This document shows positions 40,293-50,477 of a stretch of DNA of 64,000 nt, in pieces. The translations under genes and the position numbers were made by a program. A model generated the notes under the pieces. It was not told the DNA's origin and made no database searches. It worked only from the letters and a program-made list of their open reading frames with translations. Location: NCBI GenBank assembly GCA_029204225.1, contig CM055111.1, positions 10,682,785 through 10,746,784 on the forward strand. Direction: 5' to 3'. Every line of letters starts with the position of its first letter. Position 1 is the stretch's first letter. The stretch is from Diphasiastrum complanatum (taxonomy: Eukaryota > Streptophyta > Lycopodiopsida > Lycopodiales > Lycopodiaceae).

Positions 40293-40560
40293 TGTCATGC
40301 CCATGATTGATCTCGGTTAGCGTGTCCACACTAGGGATTGGTAGACCAACAACCCGTAAGTTAATTGTGACTATAAGGGAATTGGGGCCCTTATGAGTAC
40401 ATGGTCATAATTAATGGTTGTAGGCCTAAACACATGGTGGTGGAGTTGGTATGGGTCTATCAGTGAGTCATTAGGGAACTGGATGATGTGGCCCAGATAG
40501 GCTGCAGAGGTGTCCAATGAGGTGTCACAGTGCACTGCTAGTGGTAGTGTCCACGCTAGT
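40293..40560 (+). repeat. 3' LTR of the decayed Ty3 element, right end uncertain
   Basis: Starts TGTCATGCCCATGATTG two bases after the polypurine tract. No 5' LTR copy is present in the window, so the right end cannot be set. It probably runs into or is cut by the LINE that follows. Confidence 0.55.
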
Positions 40561-40599
40561 CTAAATGGAAAAGACAAAATAGAACTCTCTCGAGCTAGG

Positions 40600-41393
40600 A
40601 AAAGACAGCCAATATAGAATCATAAAATGCATAAAAGAGCAGATACACAAGAGCTTAACCTCCAGCTCTGAAGAGGGTACACGTGCAAGAGCTTAACCAC
40701 CTGCTCTGCTGAGGAAAGTAAAAGGATAAATATCAATCTCGAAAAAAGCGTCTGATACCCATAGCAGCTGTGGGCTGTGATCGAGGAGCTCTGGTAGCTC
40801 TAGAGGCGCGCGTAGATCTGGCAAGAGGTGGTGGCTGAGCACACTGGGCCTTCACCCTCACCGGTATGATGCCTCATCATCTGATAGGTCATCGTGCTCC
40901 CGCTTCTGAAAGAAGCTAGTAATGAGATGCTGGCTAGAATCAGTAATACTCTCCGATGGTAGTAAAGAGGCTCTCAACATAAGCATCTCTCGTAGTAAAA
41001 GGCCGACACATCTGGGATCCTAATACTCCAAAAATGTATTGAGGGTAATAGGGGTGTCATGATATAAACAGTGATATCGGCCACATATCTCATAGTATGT
41101 AGGGCATATGAAGATAAAATGAAACTCATCCTCCACTACACCCAATGTGCATATCTGGCATATCCGATGCTCTCTCAAAATGCCTGAATATCTGCCTGTC
41201 TCAGCTGATGCGAAGAGACTCGTAACTGTCCCAATCTGTATCGGAGCCCAAAAGAAAGAGGAAGAGAGAGATATAAAGGTCTAACAAGAAGTCCCAAACT
41301 GTCTCTGCGTAAGATATGTGTGCCATAGAAGGTAAGCTTGACTCTCTCATGGTCAGGACGATCCCATACTATGTGACAATATCTCCGATACAG
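40600..41393 (-). pseudogene. LINE 3' part with RVT-associated zinc finger
   Basis: Read on the minus strand, the region holds the Cys-rich domain found after many plant LINE reverse transcriptases (ICQICTLG ... EDEFHFIFICPTYYEI near 41090-41170). A 3' untranslated part follows that resembles the tail of the LINE at 59050-59150 (shared GCTTAACCTCCAGCT and CTTAACCACC phrases). The frame is broken by several stops. The exact 3' end of the element near 40560-40600 is not clear. Confidence 0.75.
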
Positions 41394-42240
41394 CTACTCT
41401 CTGATAAATGTATGAGTTCCCTGTGGGAGATCCAACATCGAGAAGCCCCATGACTGAAAGAAAGCCACCACATCACCATACCAAGAAGTAAACGCTGCCA
41501 TCACGTATCTGTGAGTATCCATGGTCTCAAGTCGATGTAGAAAGGTAACAATCTGAAACATAGCCTCTACCACCATGGCGAGTGAGGCGAACTCCGCTAA
41601 AAGAATCTCATGAGGAACTGACGGCTTCGCACGAATCATCCTTCCTAACATGGTGATCTGCAGACGAGTGATGTCTCTCCAAGTACCCTGAGATATCCCT
41701 AGGCACCAGACCTCCGCCGAGTGCATAGCCACAGGTGAGACTACTGTAGAGAAAAGGTGGTCTCTGGTAGTAGGATCATGAATATGGTAAGTAGTACACA
41801 CTCTCTCCATATGTACCAAGGTAGCATGCCCCTTACGCAGGCGATATAGAGTAGTAGAGCAAAAAGTGAGTAAGGGGCCGGTGAATAATACACCTAGATA
41901 GGTGTATGATGTAACAATCTCCAGCTGTTGTCCAAAAGCGTCATCTCTCATATGCTGCCGATTTGTGTTAAACACCATAACTTTGGTCTTAGCAATATTC
42001 ACCATCAAGCCCCACACTAAGCAAAAACCATACAGAGCATCAAGATGTCGCTCTAATTCAGAGGCTATAGAGGATATCAATGCCACATCATCCGCATACA
42101 ATAGGATAGGAATAATAACATCAGCAAGTGGACATCCATCACCCCCCTCCTCCTTGATGATCCGCTCTAGATCATCAATGTACAATGCAAAAAGAGTGGG
42201 AGAGAGTGGACATCCCTGCTTGACTCCAACTGTGCTTGTG
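41394..42240 (-). pseudogene. LINE reverse transcriptase, C-terminal part
   Basis: The minus strand reads STVGVKQGCPLSPTLFALYI near 42240, then the catalytic YADDVALIS (near 42090). The thumb and connection regions follow (WGLMVNIAKTKVMVFNTN, YTYLGVLFTG) down to 41394. This is a non-LTR reverse transcriptase, which primes DNA synthesis at the nicked target. The first part of RT is missing because the endonuclease end (42271) joins directly to this segment through an internal deletion. The uninterrupted 263-residue frame suggests moderate age. Confidence 0.92.
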
Positions 42241-42270
42241 ATAAAGTCGAGTTACCTGTCTGTCCACTGT

Positions 42271-43281
42271 CTAGTTGGTAAACAAAGGAAAGGCCTGGGT
42301 GGCGGCTTGTATAAGGGAGAGTGACAAGAAGCTGGCCTGTTGCTCAATAGGAGAGGAGAAGGGAAAATCTTGCAAAAGAGAGTTGAGCGCGACTATGTAG
42401 CGTGGGATGAGATGTGTACGAAAAGAAAAGTGAGGTGTAGCGGTCTTGGGTCGAATGATTGGAAGGGGAGAGGTCTGACCAACAGAGAGTAAGAGCAGTG
42501 AGTGATCAGCAAGGGTAGGAGAGAGTGTAGTAATGCTATGAATGAGAGGAATCCTGGCTGGTGAGCCAATGAAGAAATCCACCACACTATGTCCGCCACT
42601 ATGTGGATGACAAGTGAATGCTGCTGAATCTGGCCACTGTGATAAACCGTTCAGAATGACCAAGGAATGTGCCTTGGAAATCCTGAGTAGCTGCTCACCG
42701 AATGTAGTAGAAGGGGTAGCCTCATCATGTGATGTCCGCGCAAGACCTGTATCCAAAGCATGAAGCTGGAGATAATCCGTCATCGCATGAAATTCCGTCT
42801 GTCTGGTGGCCGTGCGTGCATTAAAGTCACCTGCCAAAAGTACATATCCCTAGGGAGAAAAGATAGAAATATCCTCTGACAAAACCTGAAAAGGGTCCCC
42901 ACCATAGTCTGCAAATGTCGAACTCTGAGGAGCAATATAACATACTGCCAGGAAGATATCTCTAGCCAAGCCTAGGGAATGCCCAACTAATTGTAACCAT
43001 ATAAAACGAGCGTACGGATCTTTCTTAACCAGCTTAAAAGTATGACTATACTGGTCTCTGTATAAGCATGCCACGCCACCTGAGCCTCTGGAGATCTTCC
43101 CTCGTAGGAATGGTCTAAAAACTGAGTGCCAAGAGAAATTTGTCATCATAGGAAGAGGACAAAATTCATGAGTCTCTGCTAGCAGTAAAATATTTGTACG
43201 AGCAAGATAAGACTGCAAGTCACCTGCAGTAGAGGAAGAGTGGAAGCCATTACAATTCCAAAAGCCAATACGAAGCAACAT
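42271..43281 (-). pseudogene. LINE ORF2 endonuclease (APE type)
   Basis: ORF2 starts at ATG 43281 (MLLRIGFWNCNGFHSSS). The apurinic-type endonuclease motifs follow: LLLAETHEF with the metal-binding Glu; a TAG near 42850 before LLAGDFNAR with catalytic Asp and Asn; SVVDFFIG; and LADHSLLLL with the terminal Asp-His pair near 42510. The enzyme nicks the target DNA to start insertion. The single stop and the deletion at the RT boundary inactivate this copy. Its ATG lies 42 bp downstream of the ORF1 stop, the usual LINE arrangement. Confidence 0.9.
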
Positions 43282-43323
43282 AGGGGATCTTGGGCTGCTC
43301 CCATGCCCGGGAGCCCCAAGTCC

Positions 43324-43615
43324 CTATAGTGAGCGCTCATAGTATCGTGGTTTGCCGTCAATAAACACCGCCCGTTGCCCTTTTTCCTTAGCTTCTTGTA
43401 TGATTTTTTTCCTTGCTAGCTATTGCGTATGAGTTAAATCATCGTCCATAAAAATAAAAGTCCCTTTCACCTTGGATCGAAGTTTCAAGGCAGCATTACG
43501 ATGTACAAGAGACCGGAATTTAATAAATAGAACATTCTCATCATACTTGCCTCTCCAAGCAGTTTCAAATCCCTCAGTTGAGTGTGAGAGTTTATTGCAA
43601 AGTAAATCCTTGGCT

Positions 43616-43620
<5 letters not shown>
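43324..43620 (-). pseudogene. LINE ORF1 C-terminal fragment
   Basis: The minus strand reads EAKDLLCNKLSHSTEGFETA, then AALKLRSKVKGTFIFMDDDL and THTQ before a TAG where the homologous copy at 57800 has Trp. The frame goes on to end at 43324. It is the RNA-binding protein of the LINE upstream of ORF2. The copy is cut on its 5' side exactly where a (CT)n tract begins at 43621. Confidence 0.8.

Positions 43621-43656
<36 letters not shown>
43621..43656. repeat. (GA)n microsatellite at LINE 5' junction
   Basis: Thirty-six bases of GA, abutting the truncated start of the LINE (which reads CT on the LINE strand). Confidence 0.95.
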
Positions 43657-43657
<1 letters not shown>

Positions 43658-43717
43658 GAAGATGTCGTTGTCATCGACGTAGATCCTACAAACATATCTT
43701 TTAGCTGACAAGAAAGT

Positions 43718-43729
43718 GCTCTGATACCA
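43718..43729 (-). other. Primer-binding site for initiator tRNA-Met (minus strand)
   Basis: The plus strand reads GCTCTGATACCA followed by TGTTATGAACGG at 43730, a plausible LTR end. It implies a minus-strand retroelement whose body was lost or replaced by the LINE and microsatellite. Confidence 0.6.
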
Positions 43730-46659
43730 TGTTATGAACGGATTCAGAAGTATTGGTACCAATGATGCATAAAAGACAGCAAAAGGCATTCACAAAGCAT
43801 TCTCCAACTAAGAAACTGTATGAATATCAATGGTCGCCAATAGCTCAGGCAAATCTCCAACTAAGATCTCCAAAATAGTACAACTCCCCTACAAAAAGCC
43901 CAGACTCAAATGACCAAAGAGTGTCCTCTAGGACCAAGGCTTTGTTCTCAAGGAACACTTATTGATACGTAATTCACATTTAGGTACAAAAGTCATTAAT
44001 TATCATCATGCCTAACACTAATTATTGTGGCTTGTTAAAAAATTGAAGGACCTCTTTCCTTCAAAAACCAAGAGTCGAAATTCACAAAGACTAAAAGGTA
44101 GTGCAAATGTCACTCAATTGAAATTGGAGTGGAATGACACCTTTAGATAAAGTGGATAGGTATTTAAAATATTCTAAAGCATGCTACCAAATATACATTT
44201 GTTAATAACTTCACTCTTTAAATTGATTAACACTCATTGGTGATTCTGGTATTTGTAGGGAGAAACATTGTCTTTTAGTTTCATCTTCTGACTTACAATG
44301 GGGGCTGCAGATCATCCAATGTTAGTTCCTATCGATGATGCCCAATAAGAAGCCCTCTAAGATTGTGCTTAGCATTGGGATAATTAGCTTGCTTTTTTCC
44401 AATCTAATACTACTTGCATATTTTTGTCCATGGCTGATAGTATTTAACGTCCTTTACTTCTTGGTCAAATTAAATGAATGCCCCGAGGATGAGGCCGAAA
44501 TTTTATGTTGCACACATTTCTATATGCACGATCATGCACTTAAGTTACATACCCACCACTTTGACTATAGCCACTTACCTTGTAGTGCAAGGCTCGGTCT
44601 TTATGGTCGCTCAAGCAACAAACCTAGTAACAATTCTAAAAATGGTGAAGTAATTTACTAGTACACGTTACAAAATATATTTGCACACCTTCATTTTGCA
44701 CATGAATATCTATTTATATTGTTATCCTTGTAGAGTTCAAAATGTGTTTCCCGACCTTTTTTCAAGGGAAAACATGTTTACCCCAACTCAATGTGTCTCC
44801 ACTTGACGAGATGCCCTTTCCCCATAACAGAAGGCATATCATCGATTTAAAGGCCACATTGGACCTTTTCTAGAATTTCTAGGAGTCTCATTGACTTCAT
44901 TTCAACATAGTTTCTCTCCCTTGCAATGTAAATTACTAATACCTCCTCTTCCACATGCACTATTTGTAATTACCTTACACTACGCTTTTGTGATGACATG
45001 ACTGCCTATATCCCATTTCTCAATCATCCTTTCCTGTTTCTTGACGGAAAACTTTTCCCAAAGCTATGGTTCATAGTTTCATTCACAATGCACGTTCTGC
45101 TTACAATTTTCATACATAAATAAACCTAAGATATATCCACTATACAAAACAAAAGTTGATCCTTACATGCAGTATTCCTCCTATACTTTGAAGAACGGAT
45201 TTGATATGATATATGCAAGCTATTGCCTCAAGGTGGAACAACTCTTGAACAAGAATATAGTTTAACCTAATTAGTAGCAAGTTTGCTATGAGCAAAAAGT
45301 GTAGGAGTAAACTAACAACTAGTGCTCAAAATCTTGTACTGTTTTTTTTTTCCATATTTGTATTGCAATTTCACATATGAAAACAGAAAAAATCACTAAC
45401 ATTAGGAATAAATCCATGACTGCATTTGTAAAACCTACAAATTAGATTTTGCAATAGACAAAAAGCGAGCTAGATAACCACCCAAGCATAAGAGTGAATA
45501 TGCAGGACCTTCAATATACACAAAAAGTTATCCAAGACACCAATAATTGAACTAGCACGATAACCTTCTAAGGAAGTTACTAAATAGCAACTATCGTACC
45601 TGGATTGCTCGTTTTGGAAGACAAGAACTTTTTTTAAGCCCTAGATTCAAGGCCACCTGATATGATATTCCAAAGTAGAGATTTTGATGAGTAAAAAATA
45701 TTGAAATCTAAGCTATCCATGCTTGGCTAGCACAAAAAATGTCATTCAAAGAAAGCTAATAGCACATTTCCTAAGTACTAGCAAAAATGACTAGATCAAG
45801 TTAAGAAAAGCAGGCTCCGTGTATACCTATGGCTATGATGACAGCTAGACTAAATTCCCACCACATTAAGTAACATAGGCTAGAAGATAAATTTGCAAAA
45901 TTCTCAAACCTATTGTGCCTCATAATTCAAAAAATTTCAAAAACAGAAAATTTCCATGTTTGACTTGACAAAGAACTCCAAATTGATGAAAACTTCAAGA
46001 ACTGGCCATGAACTTCAGATTAGCATCATGTAGTGCCTTGCTAGCTTTGTGCTACTTAAAACTTTGGAAGCTTTGTCAAACACTACAAATGTGATGGAGC
46101 TAACTCTCAACTTTGTGGATTTACTCACATTGACAGCCATATTACAAGAAAGCTGCAAAAAATAAAATTTAAGACATTTTGTTTTTGTCGGCTTTAGCAA
46201 GGCCTGCAAGATGGTTCCAAGGACAATCACGAGACATAATGGAGCGAGTAGGAGTGCCAAATGAATAAAAACAAGTGATGGGAAACCTCTAATAGAGGGC
46301 GATAGCAAGAGTTTGTACAACTTTTCATATGGCATTTGCCTTTTCTCATGGTATTGTTGTGAATCAAGGCTGCCCCCTCTAATCAACACCATTTTACATT
46401 TATAAAGGCGGTAAAAGAACATATTGAAGTAGATATTCCAATGAAGAGAAAGCATCACATTTCTAAACTACACACAAATTCACACGAACTACGATTGGAC
46501 ATGAGAAACTTGAGACCTTTGCAACAAAGATCAAGTGGAAGTGACCACCGGCAGCACCTTATGGAAAGTGAGAGTTTACTCCCCATTCGACAAGGATTCA
46601 AGCACCTATTCATGCAAGATTTGAAAATCTTTGCATGAATTCCTCAACCAAAGATGGAT
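43730..46659. other. No firm gene; possible LTR at left end
   Basis: The first few hundred bases may be an LTR going with the primer-binding site at 43718. A 108-residue plus-strand frame at 44335-44661 has a hydrophobic stretch (IVLSIGIISLLFSNLILLAY) and a 147-residue minus-strand frame lies at 46015-46458. Neither shows a known domain or supporting signals, and I do not call them genes. Confidence 0.35.
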
Positions 46660-47000
46660 CATGCTGGTGGACAAAGTTGAAGACTCCTTGACATTTGATT
46701 TCCATCTTGTTAGACACGGACGATGTGGTTCTGGTACCTCCAACAAAGTGGGCTTAGAATAACACCTGGATATGGGGTTTGGAGATCAGTGCAAAGAAGA
46801 CCAAGATCATGACCTTCAATACATCAACATCATATATGCAGAGGCATGAGGTTAGTTTGGACAATGTACCACTAGAGATAGTTTTCTCCTATACTTACCT
46901 AGGTATACTATTCACATGCCCTATCTTTAGTATCAAACAGGCTACCACCAGTCAACAACTTACGAAAGGGAAATTCTTCCTTAGCTGATTTGGAGCAATT
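46660..47000 (+). pseudogene. LINE reverse transcriptase fragment
   Basis: Plus strand: a degraded catalytic box (TDDVVLVPP near 46712), then WGLEISAKKTKIMTFNTSTS and VFSYTYLGILFTCPIFS. This matches the LINE RT segments at 41394-42240 and 60818-62089 region by region. It is short, isolated and broken by stops on both sides. Confidence 0.82.
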
Positions 47001-47163
47001 TCACTTCAAGAGGCATACATGAGATGCCCAAGCAAGTGTCATTTGTTGGGTACTTTGGTCATCCCTACAGTTATTTATGCAACAAAGACTTGATGCAATG
47101 AACTTGTATCCTCAAATTGGGTTAGCCCCACAGAATTCCAAATCACCATTTTGGCGGGGGGGG

Positions 47164-47176
47164 TGCGTTATTAACG
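47164..47176. other. Short palindrome
   Basis: GCGTTATTAACGC, six-base arms around one base, next to a G8 run near the left limit of the hAT pseudogene. It may be part of a transposon end, but there is no matching copy at the other end. Confidence 0.25.
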
Positions 47177-47333
47177 CTCCAAATTAGATATCTTCGTCTG
47201 CAAGGTTAAAATTGAGCATATTAGGGAACCAACATGATCAGGAATTAAAACCAACATATTAGTGAGACGCCAACCAACATGCTATGGGAGAATAGCCTAT
47301 CACCTGCAATGCGCTCGTGATGGTCGGCAGTCT

Positions 47334-48762
47334 TCAGGCGAGACGTGCGTTGGTGCTACTGAACACCAACCGCTCTAGCTCACTCACTGACAGCCTGTTT
47401 CTTTTCCTCGTGTGAATGAGGGCCCATGTGCTCCAATTACGCTCACACACGGAGGCAGCGCAATCCTACGATACGTGCAATGAAATGAATCAGCACATGG
47501 GCACGGGTGGAACGTCAATGAAACACAGCAAGGGAGGATGAAATGAGATGCATACCTGAGAAACGACACGCAGTGCAAGACGCTGTATGGAGGGATAGGT
47601 GCTACCGAACATGGTCCACCAGGTAATGGGAAACTGCCTCCTCACTGGATCCTGAGCAGCCGGGTGACCGAACGTGCCCATGGCGAAAATGCAGCTAGCT
47701 CCTCCATGAGTCTAGTAGGATCCAAACCAATGTGTGGACCCACCCTGTAGATGTACTCAAGCCAATCCGCCTAGAGCTCCCTGTCTGCGATCTGTGTCGG
47801 AGAGGAAGAGGGGATGCAGTATGTGTGCAACGCTGTGGATACTCCTGTGAAAGTAGTTCCACCGCATCTCGCAGATGAACTTCAGCTTGGTCATCCTGCA
47901 TGTGAGAGGCATGGGGTTGGAGAAAGTACAATGAAATCGAAGCAATATACGGAAAAACATAACACCAACAAAAAACAAACTGGCAATCACTGAAAAGACA
48001 AAGACCAATTACATTACAATATTGCTTACCTCTCTGGCTGCAAGATGGCCAGCTGCAGGAACTGTCCAATCCGGTCCATGAGCTCATACACTAGTCCAAG
48101 TGGGGACCCCTCACTGTCAGCCATGCGGAGCACAATGTAGAGTGGTCGAAGGAGTCCTGACAATGTCTGCGCATCCCTCCAAAACTGGTCTCCCCTCACC
48201 GTGGAAGAAAAGTGCTCCCCATCCTCTATGCGCTGGAACGTATTGGCACGCCAAAGATCCCCGGCAACCATCTGTAGAACTGTGCCCTGCACTTGGTCAG
48301 ATGGTTGATGACCACCAAGTCAAAAGCAAAGCGTGTGGGGGCTGGCTTCTTGAAGTCCAACTGGCTGAACCGAAACATGGCTAGAACACGCCTCTTCCTG
48401 GTGACAAAAGTCACTAGGAAGAGGTCCTCACAGACGATGGCTCTAACCCAGGGAAGTGCACCTATGTCCCCCATCAGAAGGTCTATGTCGTGCGCTGCAC
48501 AGGGGGTATGAACGATGTGAGGGAACTCGGCCTCTAGTAGGACACCCATTTGAACGCAGTTGGTAGCATTGTCCGTCACCACCGTAACGACATGTTGGGG
48601 GCCTATGGACAGGATGGAAGACCTGAATGACGTCAAACCTGAACTTTGCAGATATGACATGGCCCCCCCCCCCCCCCCCCCCCCACACCCCCCCCAACTA
48701 CCATCCACGGCCCTCAAAAACTGTGTGCCCATGCAACTGGAGACCAAGATGTTGAGGATCGG
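47334..48762 (-). pseudogene. hAT transposase copy A, C-terminal half
   Basis: Minus strand. From right to left: LNILVSSCMGTQFLRAVDG; a glycine run from a C22 tract; then VTVVTDNATNCVQMGVLLEA and FPHIVHTPCAAHDIDLLMGD (transposase core resembling DUF659-type plant hAT proteins). Further on: RDAQTLSGLLRPLYIVLRMA. The hAT C-terminal dimerisation block is split by an apparent intron (WWTMFGSTYPSIQRLALRVV to about 47555; CERNWSTWALIHTRKRNRLS from about 47468). It ends with a TGA at 47334. At least one frameshift (about 47700) is present. The transposase would cut and paste hAT elements. The N-terminal half lies at 54994-56134, separated by the retrotransposon. Confidence 0.85.
48663..48695. repeat. 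Poly(C) run inside hAT copy A
   Basis: About 22 C residues, then ACA and nine more C. In the minus-strand reading frame this adds glycines absent from the matching place in copy B (56790-56800). Confidence 0.9.
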
Positions 48763-49122
48763 TGTAATAGATCCTAACACCACAGTAGGGCAAACACTAA
48801 CTGATCCACCCAACCTTGCCTACTCCCTGATATAGAGTAAGCCCCTCCTAGCCCAGTGTGAGGACTGGTAGCATGCTACTGCCAAGTGTCGGCCACGTGG
48901 CACTGACGTGGCCGACTGCACGTCGGGACCCAACTGGGGGCCCTATCCTGCTGACAGGGTCCCTAGGCTGTGTTAGGCCCGCCATGGCTATGGACCGTGC
49001 TGGGGCACACTACTCACACTGTCTTGCCCTGTTGGTCATGTACGCTGGACACGACCCTGACTGTGGTATCTAACCTATCTGTGTTCTCTAGGGTTCGGCA
49101 CTGGTTACGTGAGCTCGTAACA
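48763..49122 (-). repeat. 3' LTR of the complete Ty3 chromovirus
   Basis: 360 bp with TG...CA ends. It matches 54634-54993 at all but two positions. On the plus strand it is followed by CTCCCTCCCCCTTAA, the complement of a polypurine tract. It contains an inverted repeat GGCCACGT/ACGTGGCC (48891-48913) including a CACGTG box. Confidence 0.97.
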
Positions 49123-49136
49123 CTCCCTCCCCCTTA
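49123..49136 (-). other. Polypurine tract of the complete chromovirus
   Basis: On the minus strand TTAAGGGGGAGGGAG lies directly upstream of the 3' LTR. It is the RNA primer for plus-strand synthesis. The gag-pol stop codon overlaps its neighbourhood at 49134. Confidence 0.85.
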
Positions 49137-50477
49137 AGAACCGTCTTGGTCCTCTAAGACAAAGTCTGGAAAAATCTTGCGAAGGACGCTGCCTCTTTCC
49201 CAAGTGGCATTCTCAACAGGCTGATCATTCCACTTAACCAGATATTCTCGGTATAGAGTATGACGAGTCTGTGTCTCTCTACTATCAAGAATTTCCTCTG
49301 GTTCATGTGGAGGTTGTTGAGGATCCAATGGGAGAACTAGAACACTGTCCCCTACCAGATTATCTGATCTGGTTAAGGCTTTTCGTAACTGACTTACATG
49401 AAAAACTGGAAAAACCTTACTGCTGTGTGGGAGTTCTAGTTCATAGGTGACCTCGCCTAGTCTCCTACTGATGGTAAAGGGACCACAATACCTTGGAGAC
49501 AACTTAGCACACACTCCTGATTTGAGGGTTTTAGAGTCAACTGGGACTCTCAAGTAGACTTTCTCACCAGTGGAGAACTGCACATCCCGTCTATGTGGAT
49601 CTGCATAATGCCTGGCTCGATCCTGGGATTGTCTAATGCTACGCTTAGCATGTTCTATCATCTGGTTTAGGTCTTCTAAAAAGTTTCTGGCTGCTTCAAC
49701 TTTTTCTTGTTTAAACCCTACAGCTGTGGGTGAGCGTGGCTGAAAACCGTACATCAGCATAAATGGGCTGTATCCCGTAGCTGAATGTTTGGTACTGTTG
49801 TAAGCAAACTCTAATATTGAGAGATACTCCTCCCAATTAGTCTGCCTCTTGCTGACGTATGCACGAAGCATATCCTCCAGCACTTGATTTACCCTTTCTG
49901 TTTGACCGTCCGTCTGTGGATGGTCAGTGGTACTCATATTAAGTTTAGTATGGAGATGATGGAATACTGCCTTCCAAAAATTTCCAGTAAACTTACTGTC
50001 CCGGTCGCTGACTATGCCGGAAGGTAGACCGTACAATTTAAATAGCCCGTCTACAAACAACCTCGCTAACTCTGGAGCTCTAACGGTTGTTTTGGTCGGA
50101 ATAAAATGAGCCATTTTGGTCAGACGGTCAACTGTGACCCATATAGCGTCATTACCCTTTTGGGTTTTAGGCAGGCCTACTATAAAATCCATGGAGATAC
50201 TCTCCCATTTACCAGCTGGTATTTCTAAGGGATGCAACAACCCTCCTGCCTTTAAACGCTCTGCTTTATTTACTTGACATTTCTGGCAACTGGTTACATA
50301 CTGGTGGACGTCCTTTTTCATACTGGGCCAGAAAAAATTGCCTACGAAGAAGCTCATAGGTCTTCTGTATGCCTGGGTGTCCCGCGCTAGGATTGTCATG
50401 ACATTCATATAGGACCTGCTGCCTATAATCCTCTGAATTGGGGACACATACTCTATCTCTATAGAGCAAGTACTCAT
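49134..50477 (-). CDS. Ty3 chromovirus integrase with chromodomain (second part of pol)
   Basis: Continuation of gag-pol in the frame shifted by one base near 50335. The zinc-binding end reads [16 protein letters not shown]. The catalytic core has [16 protein letters not shown] (first Asp), [12 protein letters not shown] (second Asp) and [20 protein letters not shown] (Glu), all three intact. [14 protein letters not shown] follows. The C-terminal GPY/F-like part reads [21 protein letters not shown] chromodomain ends the protein ([34 protein letters not shown]). The ATG at 50477 is only where this frame first opens; the true start is the gag ATG at 53922. Chromodomains of this type are thought to steer integration to marked chromatin. 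Confidence 0.95.
   Translation of the reverse strand: MSTCSIEIEYVSPIQRIIGSRSYMNVMTILARDTQAYRRPMSFFVGNFFWPSMKKDVHQYVTSCQKCQVNKAERLKAGGLLHPLEIPAGKWESISMDFIVGLPKTQKGNDAIWVTVDRLTKMAHFIPTKTTVRAPELARLFVDGLFKLYGLPSGIVSDRDSKFTGNFWKAVFHHLHTKLNMSTTDHPQTDGQTERVNQVLEDMLRAYVSKRQTNWEEYLSILEFAYNSTKHSATGYSPFMLMYGFQPRSPTAVGFKQEKVEAARNFLEDLNQMIEHAKRSIRQSQDRARHYADPHRRDVQFSTGEKVYLRVPVDSKTLKSGVCAKLSPRYCGPFTISRRLGEVTYELELPHSSKVFPVFHVSQLRKALTRSDNLVGDSVLVLPLDPQQPPHEPEEILDSRETQTRHTLYREYLVKWNDQPVENATWERGSVLRKIFPDFVLEDQDGS

Noticed and set aside
43592-43789. Copia RT box (YVDD) on the minus strand
   Set aside because: IYVDDNDIF is readable, but nothing around it matches RT and it runs into the CT repeat. Probably chance.
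44335-44661. Small membrane protein gene
   Set aside because: 108 residues with a hydrophobic stretch, but no homology I recognise, no promoter signal, and AT-rich surroundings where such frames arise by chance.
46015-46458. 147-residue minus-strand frame as a gene
   Set aside because: No domain or family resemblance; composition like the surrounding non-coding sequence.
50266-50477. Programmed frameshift between pol parts of the chromovirus
   Set aside because: The break is in the middle of the integrase zinc finger, not at a gag-pol border, and comes from one extra base in a homopolymer. Mutation or sequencing error is simpler.
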